Under the pieces are notes generated by a model that was not told the origin of the DNA, did not search any database, and worked only from the letters and a program-made list of their open reading frames with translations. A program made the position numbers and the translations under genes. Below, in pieces: positions 1-9,350 of a DNA stretch of 64,000 bases. The DNA comes from Accumulibacter sp964420975 (GTDB lineage: Bacteria; Pseudomonadota; Gammaproteobacteria; Burkholderiales; Rhodocyclaceae): positions 1-64,000 of the forward strand of contig CAYQVH010000018.1 of the NCBI GenBank assembly GCA_964420975.1, given 5' to 3'. Every line of letters starts with the position of its first letter. Position 1 is the first letter of the stretch.

Positions 1-1355
1 CGGCCACCGTGATCGCGCGGCTGCACCGCGGTGAGAAGCGGCTGGTCTTCTGCGATTCCCGTAGCAGCGCGGAACAACTGAGCAGCAGGTTGCGGACCCA
101 CGCGATCCGGACTTTCGTCAGTCACGCATCGCTCAGTTTGTCGGAACGACGGCAAGCCGAGGCAGCGTTCTCAGAGGAGCGGGACTGCGTCATTGTCGCG
201 ACGTCGACGCTGGAGCTTGGCATCGACGTGGGTGACCTCGATCGGGTCGTCCAGATCGACTCGCCATCGAGCGTTTCGTCGTTCCTGCAGCGAATGGGCC
301 GCACGGGCAGGCGCGCTGGAGGCCGTCGCAATTGCCTTTTTCTCACGACCAACGACAACGCCTTCCTCCTCGCCCTGGGCGTGACTCAAAAATGGTCGGA
401 GGCCTGGGTGGAGGCGGCGGTGCCGCCTGCGGAGCCGTGGCACGTCGCTGCGCAACAGGCGTTGGTTCTGAGTCTCGAGCGAGGCGAGCTCGCAACGCGG
501 AACCTGGTCGAGCTACTTCACGGATCGTTCCCCGAACTTCGGACCACGGACATCGAAGAGCTCGTCGAGTATCTGGTTGGACAGCAGTTCCTCGATCGCG
601 CCGAAGGCGCGGTGCGGGTGGGTCCGCAGACCGAGCGCAGCTACGCCCGGGGCCACTACCGCGATCTGCTGGCGTCCTTCAGCGGCTCTCAGTTACTCAC
701 CGGCCGGCACGGCGCCGTCGAAGTCGGCTATATCGACCCGACCGTCTTGACCGGCGAGCGCGACGAGCGACTACTGTTGCTGGCTGGCAGAAGCTGGCGC
801 GTCACCGACGTCGACTGGTCGAAGCGGATCGTCTGGCTGGAGCCGGCCGCCGGCGGAGGCAGGGCACACTGGACGGGCGGCCCGCACAGTCTCAGCGGCG
901 ACATATGCCATGGCATCCGCACGGTACTGGTGAGTGGCCCGTCACCGAACCTCACTCTGACACGGCGGGCGCGTGCGGCGTTGGAGTCGCTTACCACCGA
1001 CAAGATGTCGATAATACGAGAAATGAGTTTCGCGACGACTCGCGTCGACGGAGCACCCGTTCGTACCTGGACGTTTGCTGGCACGCGAGCCAATCGCACG
1101 CTAGCTCGCCAAGCGTCCAGCAGCGGCACGAAGTTCCGCTTTGACGCGCTGAGCGTACGGACGACCATCGCTGCCTTGGCCTCATCGCTTCCTGAACACA
1201 TGGACCTGACCGATAACGAGCTTACCGCATTCAAGGGTTCGATCAAGTTCGCTGACTGCCTGTCGCGACGACTGCTATCGAGGACCATTGTGGCGAGAAA
1301 CTTCGAACTGGCTGACCACCGGAAAACAATCCCTCTTACCAGCGACGTATCTTGA
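1..1355 (+). CDS. Lhr-like DEAD/DEAH-box helicase, C-terminal part (5' end outside window)
   Basis: The reading frame is open to the left edge, so the start lies outside the window; the GTG at 9 is probably internal. The visible ~450 residues begin inside the second RecA-like helicase domain: LVFCDSR, then VIVATSTLELGIDVGDLDRV (motif V region) and QRMGRTGRRAGG (motif VI, arginine finger). A long C-terminal region follows, as in Lhr-type large helicases, which are ATP-dependent nucleic-acid translocases. The motif I Walker A and DEAD/DEAH box should lie upstream. The 3' end overlaps the convergent glgE by 20 bp. Substrate and role (repair or defence) cannot be told from this fragment. Confidence 0.8.
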   Translation, partial: ATVIARLHRGEKRLVFCDSRSSAEQLSSRLRTHAIRTFVSHASLSLSERRQAEAAFSEERDCVIVATSTLELGIDVGDLDRVVQIDSPSSVSSFLQRMGRTGRRAGGRRNCLFLTTNDNAFLLALGVTQKWSEAWVEAAVPPAEPWHVAAQQALVLSLERGELATRNLVELLHGSFPELRTTDIEELVEYLVGQQFLDRAEGAVRVGPQTERSYARGHYRDLLASFSGSQLLTGRHGAVEVGYIDPTVLTGERDERLLLLAGRSWRVTDVDWSKRIVWLEPAAGGGRAHWTGGPHSLSGDICHGIRTVLVSGPSPNLTLTRRARAALESLTTDKMSIIREMSFATTRVDGAPVRTWTFAGTRANRTLARQASSSGTKFRFDALSVRTTIAALASSLPEHMDLTDNELTAFKGSIKFADCLSRRLLSRTIVARNFELADHRKTIPLTSDVS

Positions 1356-3294
1356 GGATGTGCGCCATCTTGGTCGTCGGACCCAGTTCAACGTAGGCCG
1401 TCGGACCGCGCCAGCGGTAGCGCTCGTTCGAGAGCAGGTCGTGCGCCTGGTACTGCTCGTCTTCCTCGATGCCGAAGGTGGCGAGTGGAATATGGAGCGT
1501 GGTGTAGTGCTTGTGAAACGGGTCGAGGTTGACGACGCAGACGATGATGTCCGATTGGTCGTCGGTCATTTTTGCGTAGGCCAGGATCTTCGGGTTGTCC
1601 GTTGTCAGGAAGAGAACGTTGTTGTAAGTGTGCAGCGCCGGAGAGTCGTGACGGATATTGTTGATCTGGGTAATGATCTGCACGATGTTTCCAGGCGCGT
1701 TCCAGTCCCGAACCCGGATCTCGTACTTCTCCGAATCCAGGTATTCCTCCTTGCCCGGGAGGGCCTGATTCTCACATAGCTCGAAGCCGCTGTAGATGCC
1801 ATAGACGCTTGACAGCGTGGCGGCAAGCACGGCGCGCAGGATGAACGCCGGCCGACCGCCGTACTGCAGGATCGGCGGCAGGATGTCCGGCGTATTGGCG
1901 AAGAAGTTGCCCGTGAAATACTCCTTCATCTCACCGCTGGTCAGTTCGCTGACGTAGTCGATCAGTTCCTGCTTGTCGTTGCGCCAGGTGAAGTAGGTGT
2001 AGGACTGGGCAAAGCCCACTTTCGCCAGCAAGCGCATCATCTTCGGCCGCGTGAAGGCCTCGGCAAGAAAGATTACCTCCGGATGACGCCGATGGACTTC
2101 GGCGATCACCCATTCCCAGAACGGCACCGGCTTGGTGTGCGGGTTGTCGACACGAAAGGTCGTGACCCCTTTCTCGACCCAGAAGAGGAATATCTTGAGC
2201 ATCTCCTGCCAGAGGCCGGCGCGGTCGCTGGTGCCGAAATTGAGCGGATAGACGTCCTGATACTTCTTCGGCGGGTTTTCGGCGTACTTGATCGATCCAT
2301 CGGGTCGATGAAAGAACCACTCGGGGTGTTCGGCGACGTAAGGGTGATCCGGCGAGCAGTTCATCACGTAGTCGAGCGCGACCTCGATATCCAGCTCGCG
2401 GCAGGTGGCGACGAACCGATCCCAGTCGTCCCAGGTTCCGAGCTGCGGTTCGAGCGCCATATGGCCGCCGTGTTCGTTGCCGATCGCCCAGGGGCTGCCG
2501 ACGTCACCGGGCTCGGCGACCAGACTGTTGTTCTTGCCCTTGCGAAAGCTGTGGCCGATGGGGTGGATCGGCGGCAGGTAGACGACGTCGAAGCCCATGG
2601 CGTGTATGGCGCGCAGGCGCTGAATGCAGTCCGCCAGGGTTCCGTGGCGGTAGGGAACGGTCCCCTGCGACCGCGGGAAGAACTCGTACCATGCGGCGAA
2701 CCGGGTGATCGGCCGGGTGACCAGGATCTCCAGCGCGGGTGCAAGTTCGTAACCTTCCGTGCGGTCAGGGTAGCGCGCCATCAGGCTGCGCATGACGGCG
2801 CCGATACCCATGTCGATCGCACCCTGTTGTTCTCCGGCTTCGAGTGCGCTCTCCATGGCGGCGATGATGCTATTGATCCGCGTACGGTCGGCGCCGACTG
2901 CCATGGCCGCCGACGTTCGCAGAATGACTAGCCCCTCGAGCAGTTCGCTGGTGAGGTTGGCACCTGGCACATTCTTTTTCGTGACTTCGTCCAGCCACGA
3001 GAGGTAACGCTCGGCGTAGGCCTCGATCGTGTATTCCCAACGTCCGATCGCGGTAACCGCGAACTCGCCGTGCCATCGGTCGTTGTCGCCTTGAATCATC
3101 GGCGTTTCAAGCCAGGTCCCGGCGCCAACCGGGCGTGCCTTGACCAGCGCGGCCAGCTTGTCGTGTCCTTCCTTGTAGATGTCGGCACTGACGGCTACCT
3201 TTTCGCCAACCACACGCTTGATCGGAAAGCGGCCGCCATCGACCTGCGGCTCGACCGCCTCGATGATCACGCGCGGATACTTTTGGGGAACCAT
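1336..3294 (-). CDS. glgE: Alpha-1,4-glucan:maltose-1-phosphate maltosyltransferase GlgE
   Basis: A GH13_3 family enzyme that transfers maltosyl units from alpha-maltose-1-phosphate onto the non-reducing end of alpha-1,4-glucan in the cytoplasm. An N-terminal beta-sandwich domain is followed by the catalytic barrel. Catalytic motifs are visible: FRVDNPHTKPVPFW (nucleophile Asp) and FLAEAFTRP (acid/base Glu). About 650 residues is the normal family length. The start is set at 3294 (MVPQKYPR) because AGGAGC stands 8 nt upstream; a 26-residue Arg/Ser-rich extension to 3372 lacks such support. It lies 84 bp downstream of the synthase gene that probably makes its donor, so the two are likely co-transcribed. 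Confidence 0.93.
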   Translation of the reverse strand: MVPQKYPRVIIEAVEPQVDGGRFPIKRVVGEKVAVSADIYKEGHDKLAALVKARPVGAGTWLETPMIQGDNDRWHGEFAVTAIGRWEYTIEAYAERYLSWLDEVTKKNVPGANLTSELLEGLVILRTSAAMAVGADRTRINSIIAAMESALEAGEQQGAIDMGIGAVMRSLMARYPDRTEGYELAPALEILVTRPITRFAAWYEFFPRSQGTVPYRHGTLADCIQRLRAIHAMGFDVVYLPPIHPIGHSFRKGKNNSLVAEPGDVGSPWAIGNEHGGHMALEPQLGTWDDWDRFVATCRELDIEVALDYVMNCSPDHPYVAEHPEWFFHRPDGSIKYAENPPKKYQDVYPLNFGTSDRAGLWQEMLKIFLFWVEKGVTTFRVDNPHTKPVPFWEWVIAEVHRRHPEVIFLAEAFTRPKMMRLLAKVGFAQSYTYFTWRNDKQELIDYVSELTSGEMKEYFTGNFFANTPDILPPILQYGGRPAFILRAVLAATLSSVYGIYSGFELCENQALPGKEEYLDSEKYEIRVRDWNAPGNIVQIITQINNIRHDSPALHTYNNVLFLTTDNPKILAYAKMTDDQSDIIVCVVNLDPFHKHYTTLHIPLATFGIEEDEQYQAHDLLSNERYRWRGPTAYVELGPTTKMAHILKIRRW

Positions 3295-3378
3295 GACTCT
3301 GCTCCTGACACTGGACCGGCGGCGCCGGCCCGACGATTGATCGTCCGCCACCGTTGCGGGGGATGTTCGCATGCTCGC

Positions 3379-4587
3379 TTACCTCGCCAGCGAATCGTAG
3401 AGTCGCTTCGTCTGCGCGGCAATGCTCTGCCAACTGAAAACGTCCCTCGCCCGCTGCTGACCCGCCGCCGCCATGGACTCGGCGAGTTCCGGGTGGTCGA
3501 GCACCTTGTTGATTGCGGTCGCCAGGTCGCGAGAAAATGTCTCCGGATCGACGGGTTCGAAGGGCGCGACGTGCAGTTGCTCGATCGGCACCAGAAAGCC
3601 GGTGACGCCATCGACCACGACCTCGGGGATACCGCCGACCGCGCTCGCGACGACCGCCGTCCGGCACGCCATCGCTTCCAGGTTGATGATGCCGAAAGGT
3701 TCGTAGATCGACGGGCAGCAAAAGACCGTCGCGTGCGAATAGAGCTGGATCGCCTCCTCTCGGCTGACCATCTCCTGGATCCAGACGACGTTCTTGCACC
3801 CCGACTGGCGGACGCGCTTTACCGCTGCCTCCATTTCGGCCAGGATTTCCTTGGTGTCGGCGGCTCCCGCGCAAAGCACCACCTGCGCCTCGGCGTTGAT
3901 GTAGCGAATGGCATTGACGAGATGCACGATGCCCTTCTGGCGCGTGATCCGGCCGACAAAAAGGACGATCGGCCGGCTGGGGTCGACGCCGTACTTCTCA
4001 AGCGCAGCGGTCTCGTCGGTAGGGTGGTACTGATCGACGTTGATGCCGTTGTAGATCACCGTGATCTTCGCCGGATCGATGTCGAAATGTTCCAGAATGT
4101 CCTTCTTGGTGCCTTCGGAGACGGCAATCACGGCGTCCGCCATGGTCAGTGACGTCCGCTCGATCCACGACGACATGTCGTAGCCGCAACCGAGTTGCTC
4201 CCGCTTCCAGGGACGCAAAGGTTCGAGCGAATGCACCGTATGCACCAGCGGAATGCCATAAAGAATCTTCGCGAGAATGCCGCCCAGATGCGCGTACCAG
4301 GTGTGGACATGCACCAAGTCGGCATCGACCTGTTCGCTGAGGGTTTCCAGATTGGTCTCGAAGGTGTCGAGGGCTCCGCTGAGCTTCTTGTCGACGTGGG
4401 CGAAACTCCCCTTGCCAAAAGGAAACCCCTTGACGCGAACGCCGTCGTTGACGGTGTCCTGATCACCGAAACAACGGACCTCAACGTGCATCAGTTTTGC
4501 CAGTTCCCCGGCCAGGTATTCGACGTGAACCCCCGCGCCGCCGTAGACATAGGGGGGGTATTCTCGCGTGAAAAGGAGTGCTTTCAT
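3379..4587 (-). CDS. glgM: GT4 glycogen synthase / maltose-1-phosphate synthase (GlgA-GlgM type)
   Basis: A 402-residue glycosyltransferase of the actinobacterial 'GlgA' type (GT4), not the GT5 enzyme of E. coli. It opens with LLFTREYPPYVYGGAGVH (donor-domain glycine loop) and has the GT4 signature YEPFGIINLEAMA with the E-x7-E pair. In mycobacteria this family makes alpha-maltose-1-phosphate from ADP-glucose and glucose-1-phosphate (GlgM), the donor for GlgE; adjacency to glgE supports that role here. The start at 4587 removes a 116-residue low-complexity upstream extension and matches homologous N-termini. A pure glycogen synthase activity is the alternative. Confidence 0.85.
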   Translation of the reverse strand: MKALLFTREYPPYVYGGAGVHVEYLAGELAKLMHVEVRCFGDQDTVNDGVRVKGFPFGKGSFAHVDKKLSGALDTFETNLETLSEQVDADLVHVHTWYAHLGGILAKILYGIPLVHTVHSLEPLRPWKREQLGCGYDMSSWIERTSLTMADAVIAVSEGTKKDILEHFDIDPAKITVIYNGINVDQYHPTDETAALEKYGVDPSRPIVLFVGRITRQKGIVHLVNAIRYINAEAQVVLCAGAADTKEILAEMEAAVKRVRQSGCKNVVWIQEMVSREEAIQLYSHATVFCCPSIYEPFGIINLEAMACRTAVVASAVGGIPEVVVDGVTGFLVPIEQLHVAPFEPVDPETFSRDLATAINKVLDHPELAESMAAAGQQRARDVFSWQSIAAQTKRLYDSLAR

Positions 4588-4778
4588 CGAGCCGCTTTCT
4601 GCTGTAAGGATGGTCTGTAACGTGTATCGCACACGATTTCGGAAGGCCCTGCCATTGTATCGGGAATCGTTCTGCCAGGCCAACCCGACCGCTCCGACCA
4701 CCCCGCCAGGCGGCGCAGCGCTGGCCGCACGCTCGACTTGGCGGTCGGTTTGCAAAAAAGGGCGAGTAGAATGCGGCC

Positions 4779-5456
4779 ATGCGGCTCCTGGCGATCGACA
4801 CCTCCACCGAAGTCGGCAGCGTTGCCGTCTGGAAAGATGGCGAGACGTTCTGGCGGATCTGCCCGAAGCACGTCCCCCACTCCGAAACCCTGCTGCCCTT
4901 GATCTGCGACGCGGTGGCTGCCGCGGGAACGACACTCGCCGAACTCGACGCGATTGCCTTCGCCGCCGGTCCTGGCTCCTTCACCAGCCTGCGTGTCGCT
5001 TGCGGCGTCGCCCAGGGCCTGGCGTTCGCTCATCAGCAGCCGCTGCTCGCGATCGGCACGCTGGACGCGATGGCGGCGTCGACGGGCGGCGACAAAGTCG
5101 TCGTCGCCCTCGACGCACGTATGGGCGAGGTCTACTACGGGGCGTACGAACGTGGGCAACAGGTGGCGCCCACAACGGTCTGCGACCCCGCCGCCGTACC
5201 CCTTCCGGCGTCTTCCGGCTGGCTGGCCTGCGGCAACGGGCTGATCGTTTACCCGCAGCTGCGCGATCGTTTGTCGTCGTATGTCGGCGTCTTCCTGCCG
5301 GACCTGACGCCGGATGCCCGCGCCGTTGCCCGCCTCGCCGCGGAGCGCCTTGCCCGTGGCGAGACCACCGACGCCGCCGACGCGGTTCCGCTCTACGTTC
5401 GCGACAAGGTCGCGCTCACCGTCGCCGAACGACTGGCGACCGGGAGACGCGCGTGA
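4779..5456 (+). CDS. tsaB: tRNA threonylcarbamoyladenosine biosynthesis protein TsaB
   Basis: A 225-residue ASKHA-fold protein that pairs with TsaD (with TsaE) to make t6A at position 37 of ANN-decoding tRNAs in the cytoplasm. The N-terminus LLAIDTSTEVGSVAVW and the motif AFAAGPGSFTSLRVACGVAQG are typical of TsaB; the metal-binding residues of catalytic TsaD are absent, as expected. It overlaps rimI by 4 bp (GTGA), so the two are translationally coupled. The tsaB-rimI order is common in proteobacteria. Confidence 0.95.
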   Translation: MRLLAIDTSTEVGSVAVWKDGETFWRICPKHVPHSETLLPLICDAVAAAGTTLAELDAIAFAAGPGSFTSLRVACGVAQGLAFAHQQPLLAIGTLDAMAASTGGDKVVVALDARMGEVYYGAYERGQQVAPTTVCDPAAVPLPASSGWLACGNGLIVYPQLRDRLSSYVGVFLPDLTPDARAVARLAAERLARGETTDAADAVPLYVRDKVALTVAERLATGRRA

Positions 5457-5929
5457 GCGCGATCCTGGCGCCACGCAGCGAACTGCTGCCGATCCGACTG
5501 GACGAGATCGACGAAGTGTTGGCGATCGAGGAAAGCCTCTACCCCTTCCCCTGGACGCGCGGCAACTTTGCCGATTCGATCGACGCCGGCTATAGCGTCT
5601 GCGGCTATCGGGTCGCCGGGGAACTGATCGGCTATTTCGTCCTCATGCTCGTCGTCGACGAGGCACACCTGCTCAATATTGGCGTCGTCGAACGACGCCA
5701 GCGGATGGGCTTCGGCGCTCGCCTGCTGCAATACGCCTTGCTTGCCGCGCGTCAGGCAGGGGCGAGTAGCGTGCTCCTCGAAGTGCGTCCCTCCAACGAA
5801 AGGGCGTTGAGCCTTTACCGCCACTTCGGTTTCCTGCAAATTGGCGTTCGGCGTGACTATTACCCGGCCGCGCAGGGTCGAGAAGACGCGCTCGTCCTGC
5901 ACCGGCTGCTCGCCGGGTCATCGGCATGA
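5453..5929 (+). CDS. rimI: Ribosomal protein S18-alanine N-acetyltransferase RimI
   Basis: A 158-residue GNAT acetyltransferase that acetylates the N-terminal alanine of ribosomal protein S18 using acetyl-CoA. The start YPFPWTRGNFADSI, the acetyl-CoA loop region VERRQRMGFGARLL and VRPSNERALSLYRHFGF are characteristic. The GTG start at 5453 overlaps the tsaB stop, which decides the start against the much longer open frame upstream (to 4568) that shadows tsaB. The udg4 gene follows 13 bp later. Confidence 0.94.
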   Translation: MSAILAPRSELLPIRLDEIDEVLAIEESLYPFPWTRGNFADSIDAGYSVCGYRVAGELIGYFVLMLVVDEAHLLNIGVVERRQRMGFGARLLQYALLAARQAGASSVLLEVRPSNERALSLYRHFGFLQIGVRRDYYPAAQGREDALVLHRLLAGSSA

Positions 5930-5942
5930 GCGCGTGCTGACC

Positions 5943-6752
5943 ATGAGCTCCTTGCGTCGCCGTTCGATCGTGCTGAGGGAGATGGGGCTGCTGCCGCTAT
6001 GGAAATTGCGTGATTCGCCGACGATCGGTCGAACTCCCTCACCGCCGCCGGCGCCGACACCCACACACACCCTCCCCCCGCTCCGCCAGACGGACCGCTC
6101 GACGCCAGCGACAGCGCTCGCCCCCGGCGCAGCGGAAAGTCGCGCCGAGCAGATCGCCCGCCTCGGCTGGGACGAACTGAAAGCAAGCGTCGCCGAGTGC
6201 CGAGCGTGCAAGCTTTGCGAACAGCGGCGCCAGGCCGTTCTCGGCGTTGGCGATCCGCAAGCCGACTGGCTATTCATCGGTGAAGGACCCGGCGCCGAGG
6301 AAGACGCGCGGGGCGAGCCGTTTGTCGGCATCGCCGGCCGCCTGCTCGACGCCATGCTGGCTGCGATCGACCTGCGACGCGGCGACGACGTCTATATCGC
6401 CAACGCCGTCAAGTGCCGACCACCCAATAACCGAACGCCTGAAGCAAGCGAAATCGCCGCCTGCGCGCCGTATCTGCGCCGCCAGATCGTCCTTCTGCAA
6501 CCCCGCCTAATTGTTTTGCTCGGACGCGCCGCCGCGCATGCCGTGCTGGGCGACGTCGGTTCGCTCGCCAGCTTGCGCGGCCAGTCGCTGCGTTTTGGCC
6601 CTCCGGACAGCGGCCAGACGATCCCGGTGGTCGTCACCTACCATCCGGCGTATCTGCTCCGTACCCTGGCCGACAAGGCGAAGAGCTGGGAAGACCTTTG
6701 CCGAGCTCGCGCCCTGATGCGCGAAGCGAAAGCGCGGACAGACCAGGGCTGA
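5943..6752 (+). CDS. Uracil-DNA glycosylase, family 4 (Fe-S)
   Basis: A 269-residue family 4 uracil-DNA glycosylase that removes uracil from DNA in base-excision repair. A Pro-rich low-complexity linker (about residues 30-60) precedes the catalytic domain. Cluster-binding cysteines are visible at about C89, C92 (CRACKLC), C158 (VKCRPP) and C174. The active-site motif GEGPGAEEDARGEPFVG and the late VTYHPAYLLR (HPS-like loop) are present. The ATG at 5943 follows rimI at 13 bp. Similar tsaB-rimI-udg4 runs occur in other betaproteobacteria. Confidence 0.93.
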   Translation: MSSLRRRSIVLREMGLLPLWKLRDSPTIGRTPSPPPAPTPTHTLPPLRQTDRSTPATALAPGAAESRAEQIARLGWDELKASVAECRACKLCEQRRQAVLGVGDPQADWLFIGEGPGAEEDARGEPFVGIAGRLLDAMLAAIDLRRGDDVYIANAVKCRPPNNRTPEASEIAACAPYLRRQIVLLQPRLIVLLGRAAAHAVLGDVGSLASLRGQSLRFGPPDSGQTIPVVVTYHPAYLLRTLADKAKSWEDLCRARALMREAKARTDQG

Positions 6753-6821
6753 TCGCCGTCGCATGTATTTCTGCCTGATCTAGCGTTGCGCTTCGCCAGT
6801 CGTGCCTGGTGATTCGACGCG

Positions 6822-7343
6822 TTACGCTTCCGCGTAACGAATCCGTTTGCCGGTCTTGCCCGGTTGCGTCAAATGGTCAAGCGGCAGAACATGGGTCTCC
6901 TTGACCGTCTGCAAGGCGACGCTCGTGCTCACCCGGGCGACTCCCGGCACGCGGAGCAGGCGCTTCATCATCAGTTCGGAAAACGCCGCCAGATCGGGAA
7001 CGACGATGCGCAGCAGATAATCCGCGTCGCCGCTGACGGCAAAACATTCCATGACTTCGGGCATCGCCGCCACCGCCTGCTCGAAGCTCTCGCTGACCGT
7101 GTCGCTGTGTCGTTCGAGAACGATCTGCGCGAACGCCGTCACCCCCAAGCCGATCGCCGCAGGCGACAACATCGCCACGTAGCCGGCAATCACCCCATCG
7201 TCTTCAAGGCGCTGAATGCGGCGACTGATCTGCGACGCGGAAAGGCGGATCTGCTCGCCGAGCGTCGCATTGGTGGCGTTGCCCTTACGCTGCAGAGCGT
7301 CAAGCAATGCAAGATCGTACCGATCAATAGTTATTTTCGACAT
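6822..7343 (-). CDS. Lrp/AsnC family transcriptional regulator
   Basis: A 173-residue regulator with an N-terminal winged helix-turn-helix (about residues 8-60, including LGEQIRLSASQISRRIQRLE) and a C-terminal RAM/AsnC effector-binding domain (GDADYLLRIVVPDLAAF). These proteins form octameric rings and sense amino acids or related small molecules. It stands alone on the minus strand, convergent with udg4. The 114-bp gap upstream (7344-7457) would hold its promoter. The effector cannot be inferred. Confidence 0.9.
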   Translation of the reverse strand: MSKITIDRYDLALLDALQRKGNATNATLGEQIRLSASQISRRIQRLEDDGVIAGYVAMLSPAAIGLGVTAFAQIVLERHSDTVSESFEQAVAAMPEVMECFAVSGDADYLLRIVVPDLAAFSELMMKRLLRVPGVARVSTSVALQTVKETHVLPLDHLTQPGKTGKRIRYAEA

Positions 7344-7457
7344 ATCGGGCGACTTTCACGCACAGAACGTGCGGATTATAGCCACTTGCCTAGCAAACAC
7401 AATAATCCTGATGCCCGTAGGGAACCTGCCGAGGCGACGCGCTCTGCGGCACGCGGG

Positions 7458-8720
7458 TCAATGTCGGCTGTCGTCGAGATGAATGACGTCGTCGTGATCC
7501 CGCTGGTTGGCCTGGTGTTGCCGCTTGACGAGATACATCGAGCCGCTGACGAACAAGCCGAAGAGGCTGATGACCCAGTAGATCGACAGGTCGCAACGAA
7601 CCATCAGGTAGTAGAAGCCGGTCATGATCAGGATCGACAGGTTCTCGTTAAAGTTCTGCACCGCGATGGAGTGCCCTGCCCCCATCAGAATGTGGCCGCG
7701 ATGCTGCAGCAGGGCGTTCATCGGCACTACGAAGAATCCCGACAGGGCTCCGATGAGTACCAGCAAGGGCACGGCGAGCCAAAGATGATGGACCAGATTC
7801 ATCACCAGAACGATCAACCCCATGGCGATGCCGAGCGGGATCACGCGCACCGACCTGCGCAGCGTGATCATTCGCGCCGCGCCGACTGCTCCGAGCGCGA
7901 CGCCGACCGCGACGACCCCTTGCAACAGGCTCGACTTCGAAAGGTCGAGCTGAAGCGCCCCTTCTGCCCACCGGATGACGATGAATTGCAGCGTCGCGCC
8001 GGCACCCCAGAAGAGCGTGGTCACCGCCAGTGACACCTGACCGAGCCGGTCTCGCCAGAGCAGCAGCAGGCAGTGATTGAACTCGCGGATCAGATACCAC
8101 GGGTTTTTGTGCAAGACTCGGTGATCGACTCCGGTATCCGGAATGTAGACGTTGAACAGCGCGGCCAGCAAATAGAGCGCGGCGACCACGCTGAGCGCCA
8201 TTTCGCCGACCGTGTCGACCCCGGTATCGAGCAGCGGAACGTCGAAATCCAGAAAATAGCGGGCGACGTCCGGGCGGATCAACGTGCCACCGACGACCAC
8301 GCCGAGAATGATCGCGCCGACCGTCAGTCCCTCGATCCAGCCATTCGCGACGACCAGCAGGCGATGCGGCAGGTACTCGGTGAGAATGCCGTACTTCGCC
8401 GGCGAATAGGCGGCCGCACCGAGACCGACCACGGCGTAGGCGAGCAGTGGGTGAGCGTCCCAATACATCATGGTGCAGCCGACGATCTTGATACCGTTGC
8501 TGATGAACATGACGCGCCATTTAGGCATCGAGTCGGCAAACGCGCCGACAAATGCGGCGAGGACGACGTAGGAGACGGTGAAGAAAGTCTTCAGAAGCGG
8601 TTCGTACTCACTAGGCGCCTGCAGTTCTCGTAACGCCGCGATCGCAACAATCAGCAAGGCGTTGTCGGCCAGCGCGGAAAAAAACTGCGCAGCCATAATG
8701 ATGTAAAAGCCTAGGGGCAT
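7458..8720 (-). CDS. lplT: Lysophospholipid transporter LplT (MFS)
   Basis: A 420-residue major facilitator with about 12 hydrophobic segments. The N-terminus GFYIIMAAQFFSALADNALL and the motif YSPAKYGILTEYLP are characteristic of LplT, the inner-membrane flippase that imports lysophosphatidylethanolamine for re-acylation. In E. coli it works with the Aas acyltransferase; no aas-like domain or neighbour is present here, so the acylating partner must lie elsewhere. It is transcribed toward the Lrp gene with a separating gap and a 153-bp upstream region. Confidence 0.9.
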   Translation of the reverse strand: MPLGFYIIMAAQFFSALADNALLIVAIAALRELQAPSEYEPLLKTFFTVSYVVLAAFVGAFADSMPKWRVMFISNGIKIVGCTMMYWDAHPLLAYAVVGLGAAAYSPAKYGILTEYLPHRLLVVANGWIEGLTVGAIILGVVVGGTLIRPDVARYFLDFDVPLLDTGVDTVGEMALSVVAALYLLAALFNVYIPDTGVDHRVLHKNPWYLIREFNHCLLLLWRDRLGQVSLAVTTLFWGAGATLQFIVIRWAEGALQLDLSKSSLLQGVVAVGVALGAVGAARMITLRRSVRVIPLGIAMGLIVLVMNLVHHLWLAVPLLVLIGALSGFFVVPMNALLQHRGHILMGAGHSIAVQNFNENLSILIMTGFYYLMVRCDLSIYWVISLFGLFVSGSMYLVKRQHQANQRDHDDVIHLDDSRH

Positions 8721-8873
8721 CGCTTCTTATCGGTTTCTAGTCATACGATCGTTTTATGCGTGCTGGCTTATACCATGAACACCGGCACTTGGCTAACATC
8801 TCGCAGGCGCTGGCAGCACCAGGCTGTCGGACGACGGGGTTCAGACGCGGCGCTCATCGCCTCAGTCTGGCGA

Positions 8874-9350
8874 TCAACCAATTCCCGGGAGATGCTTCGC
8901 CACCATCAAGGCGACGACCAGCACCATGGCGCTGAAGGCGGGCACCCCGAGCCGGAACCACCATCGCGCCAGACGCCAGTACGCGTCGGGCAGCGGCGAG
9001 CCCTCGGCGGCGGCGGCAGCGGCCATCCGCCGCATTCGGATCTGCAGCCACACCACCGGCAACCAGCAAGCGCCGGCGAGTAAATAGAGACCGAGACTGG
9101 CGGCGATCCAGGGTGTGCTTATCGGCAGGCCGAGCATGGCAACCATGGCCAGGCCACTGATCGGTTGCAGGATCACGGTCGGCGTCGTAAACAGCCAGTC
9201 GGCGAGGACGACATGCCGGTTGGTTCCGGCAATCAATACCACGTCGCCCGTGCGGTCGGCCATCCATTTGTAGAAAGCGCTCCCCAGGCCGGTACCGAAC
9301 AACAGGACCATGCTGAGGAGGTGCACGGTCTTGATCGTCGTGTAAGTCAT
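8874..9350 (-). CDS. DUF2269 family integral membrane protein
   Basis: A 158-residue protein with four predicted hydrophobic helices. It starts TYTTIKTVHLLSMVLLFGTG, as in the DUF2269 family of small inner-membrane proteins of unknown function. Its start overlaps the stop of the upstream NAD(P)-binding protein by 4 bp (ATGA), so the two are co-translated. Such proteins often accompany NmrA/SDR-like proteins in proteobacteria. The conserved His of the first helix could bind a cofactor, but nothing here proves it. Confidence 0.85.
   Translation of the reverse strand: MTYTTIKTVHLLSMVLLFGTGLGSAFYKWMADRTGDVVLIAGTNRHVVLADWLFTTPTVILQPISGLAMVAMLGLPISTPWIAASLGLYLLAGACWLPVVWLQIRMRRMAAAAAAEGSPLPDAYWRLARWWFRLGVPAFSAMVLVVALMVAKHLPGIG

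Noticed and set aside
2083..4152. Long plus-strand frames opposite glgE and the GT4 synthase
   Set aside because: Catalytic motifs are on the minus strand only; no start site or similarity supports the plus-strand frames.
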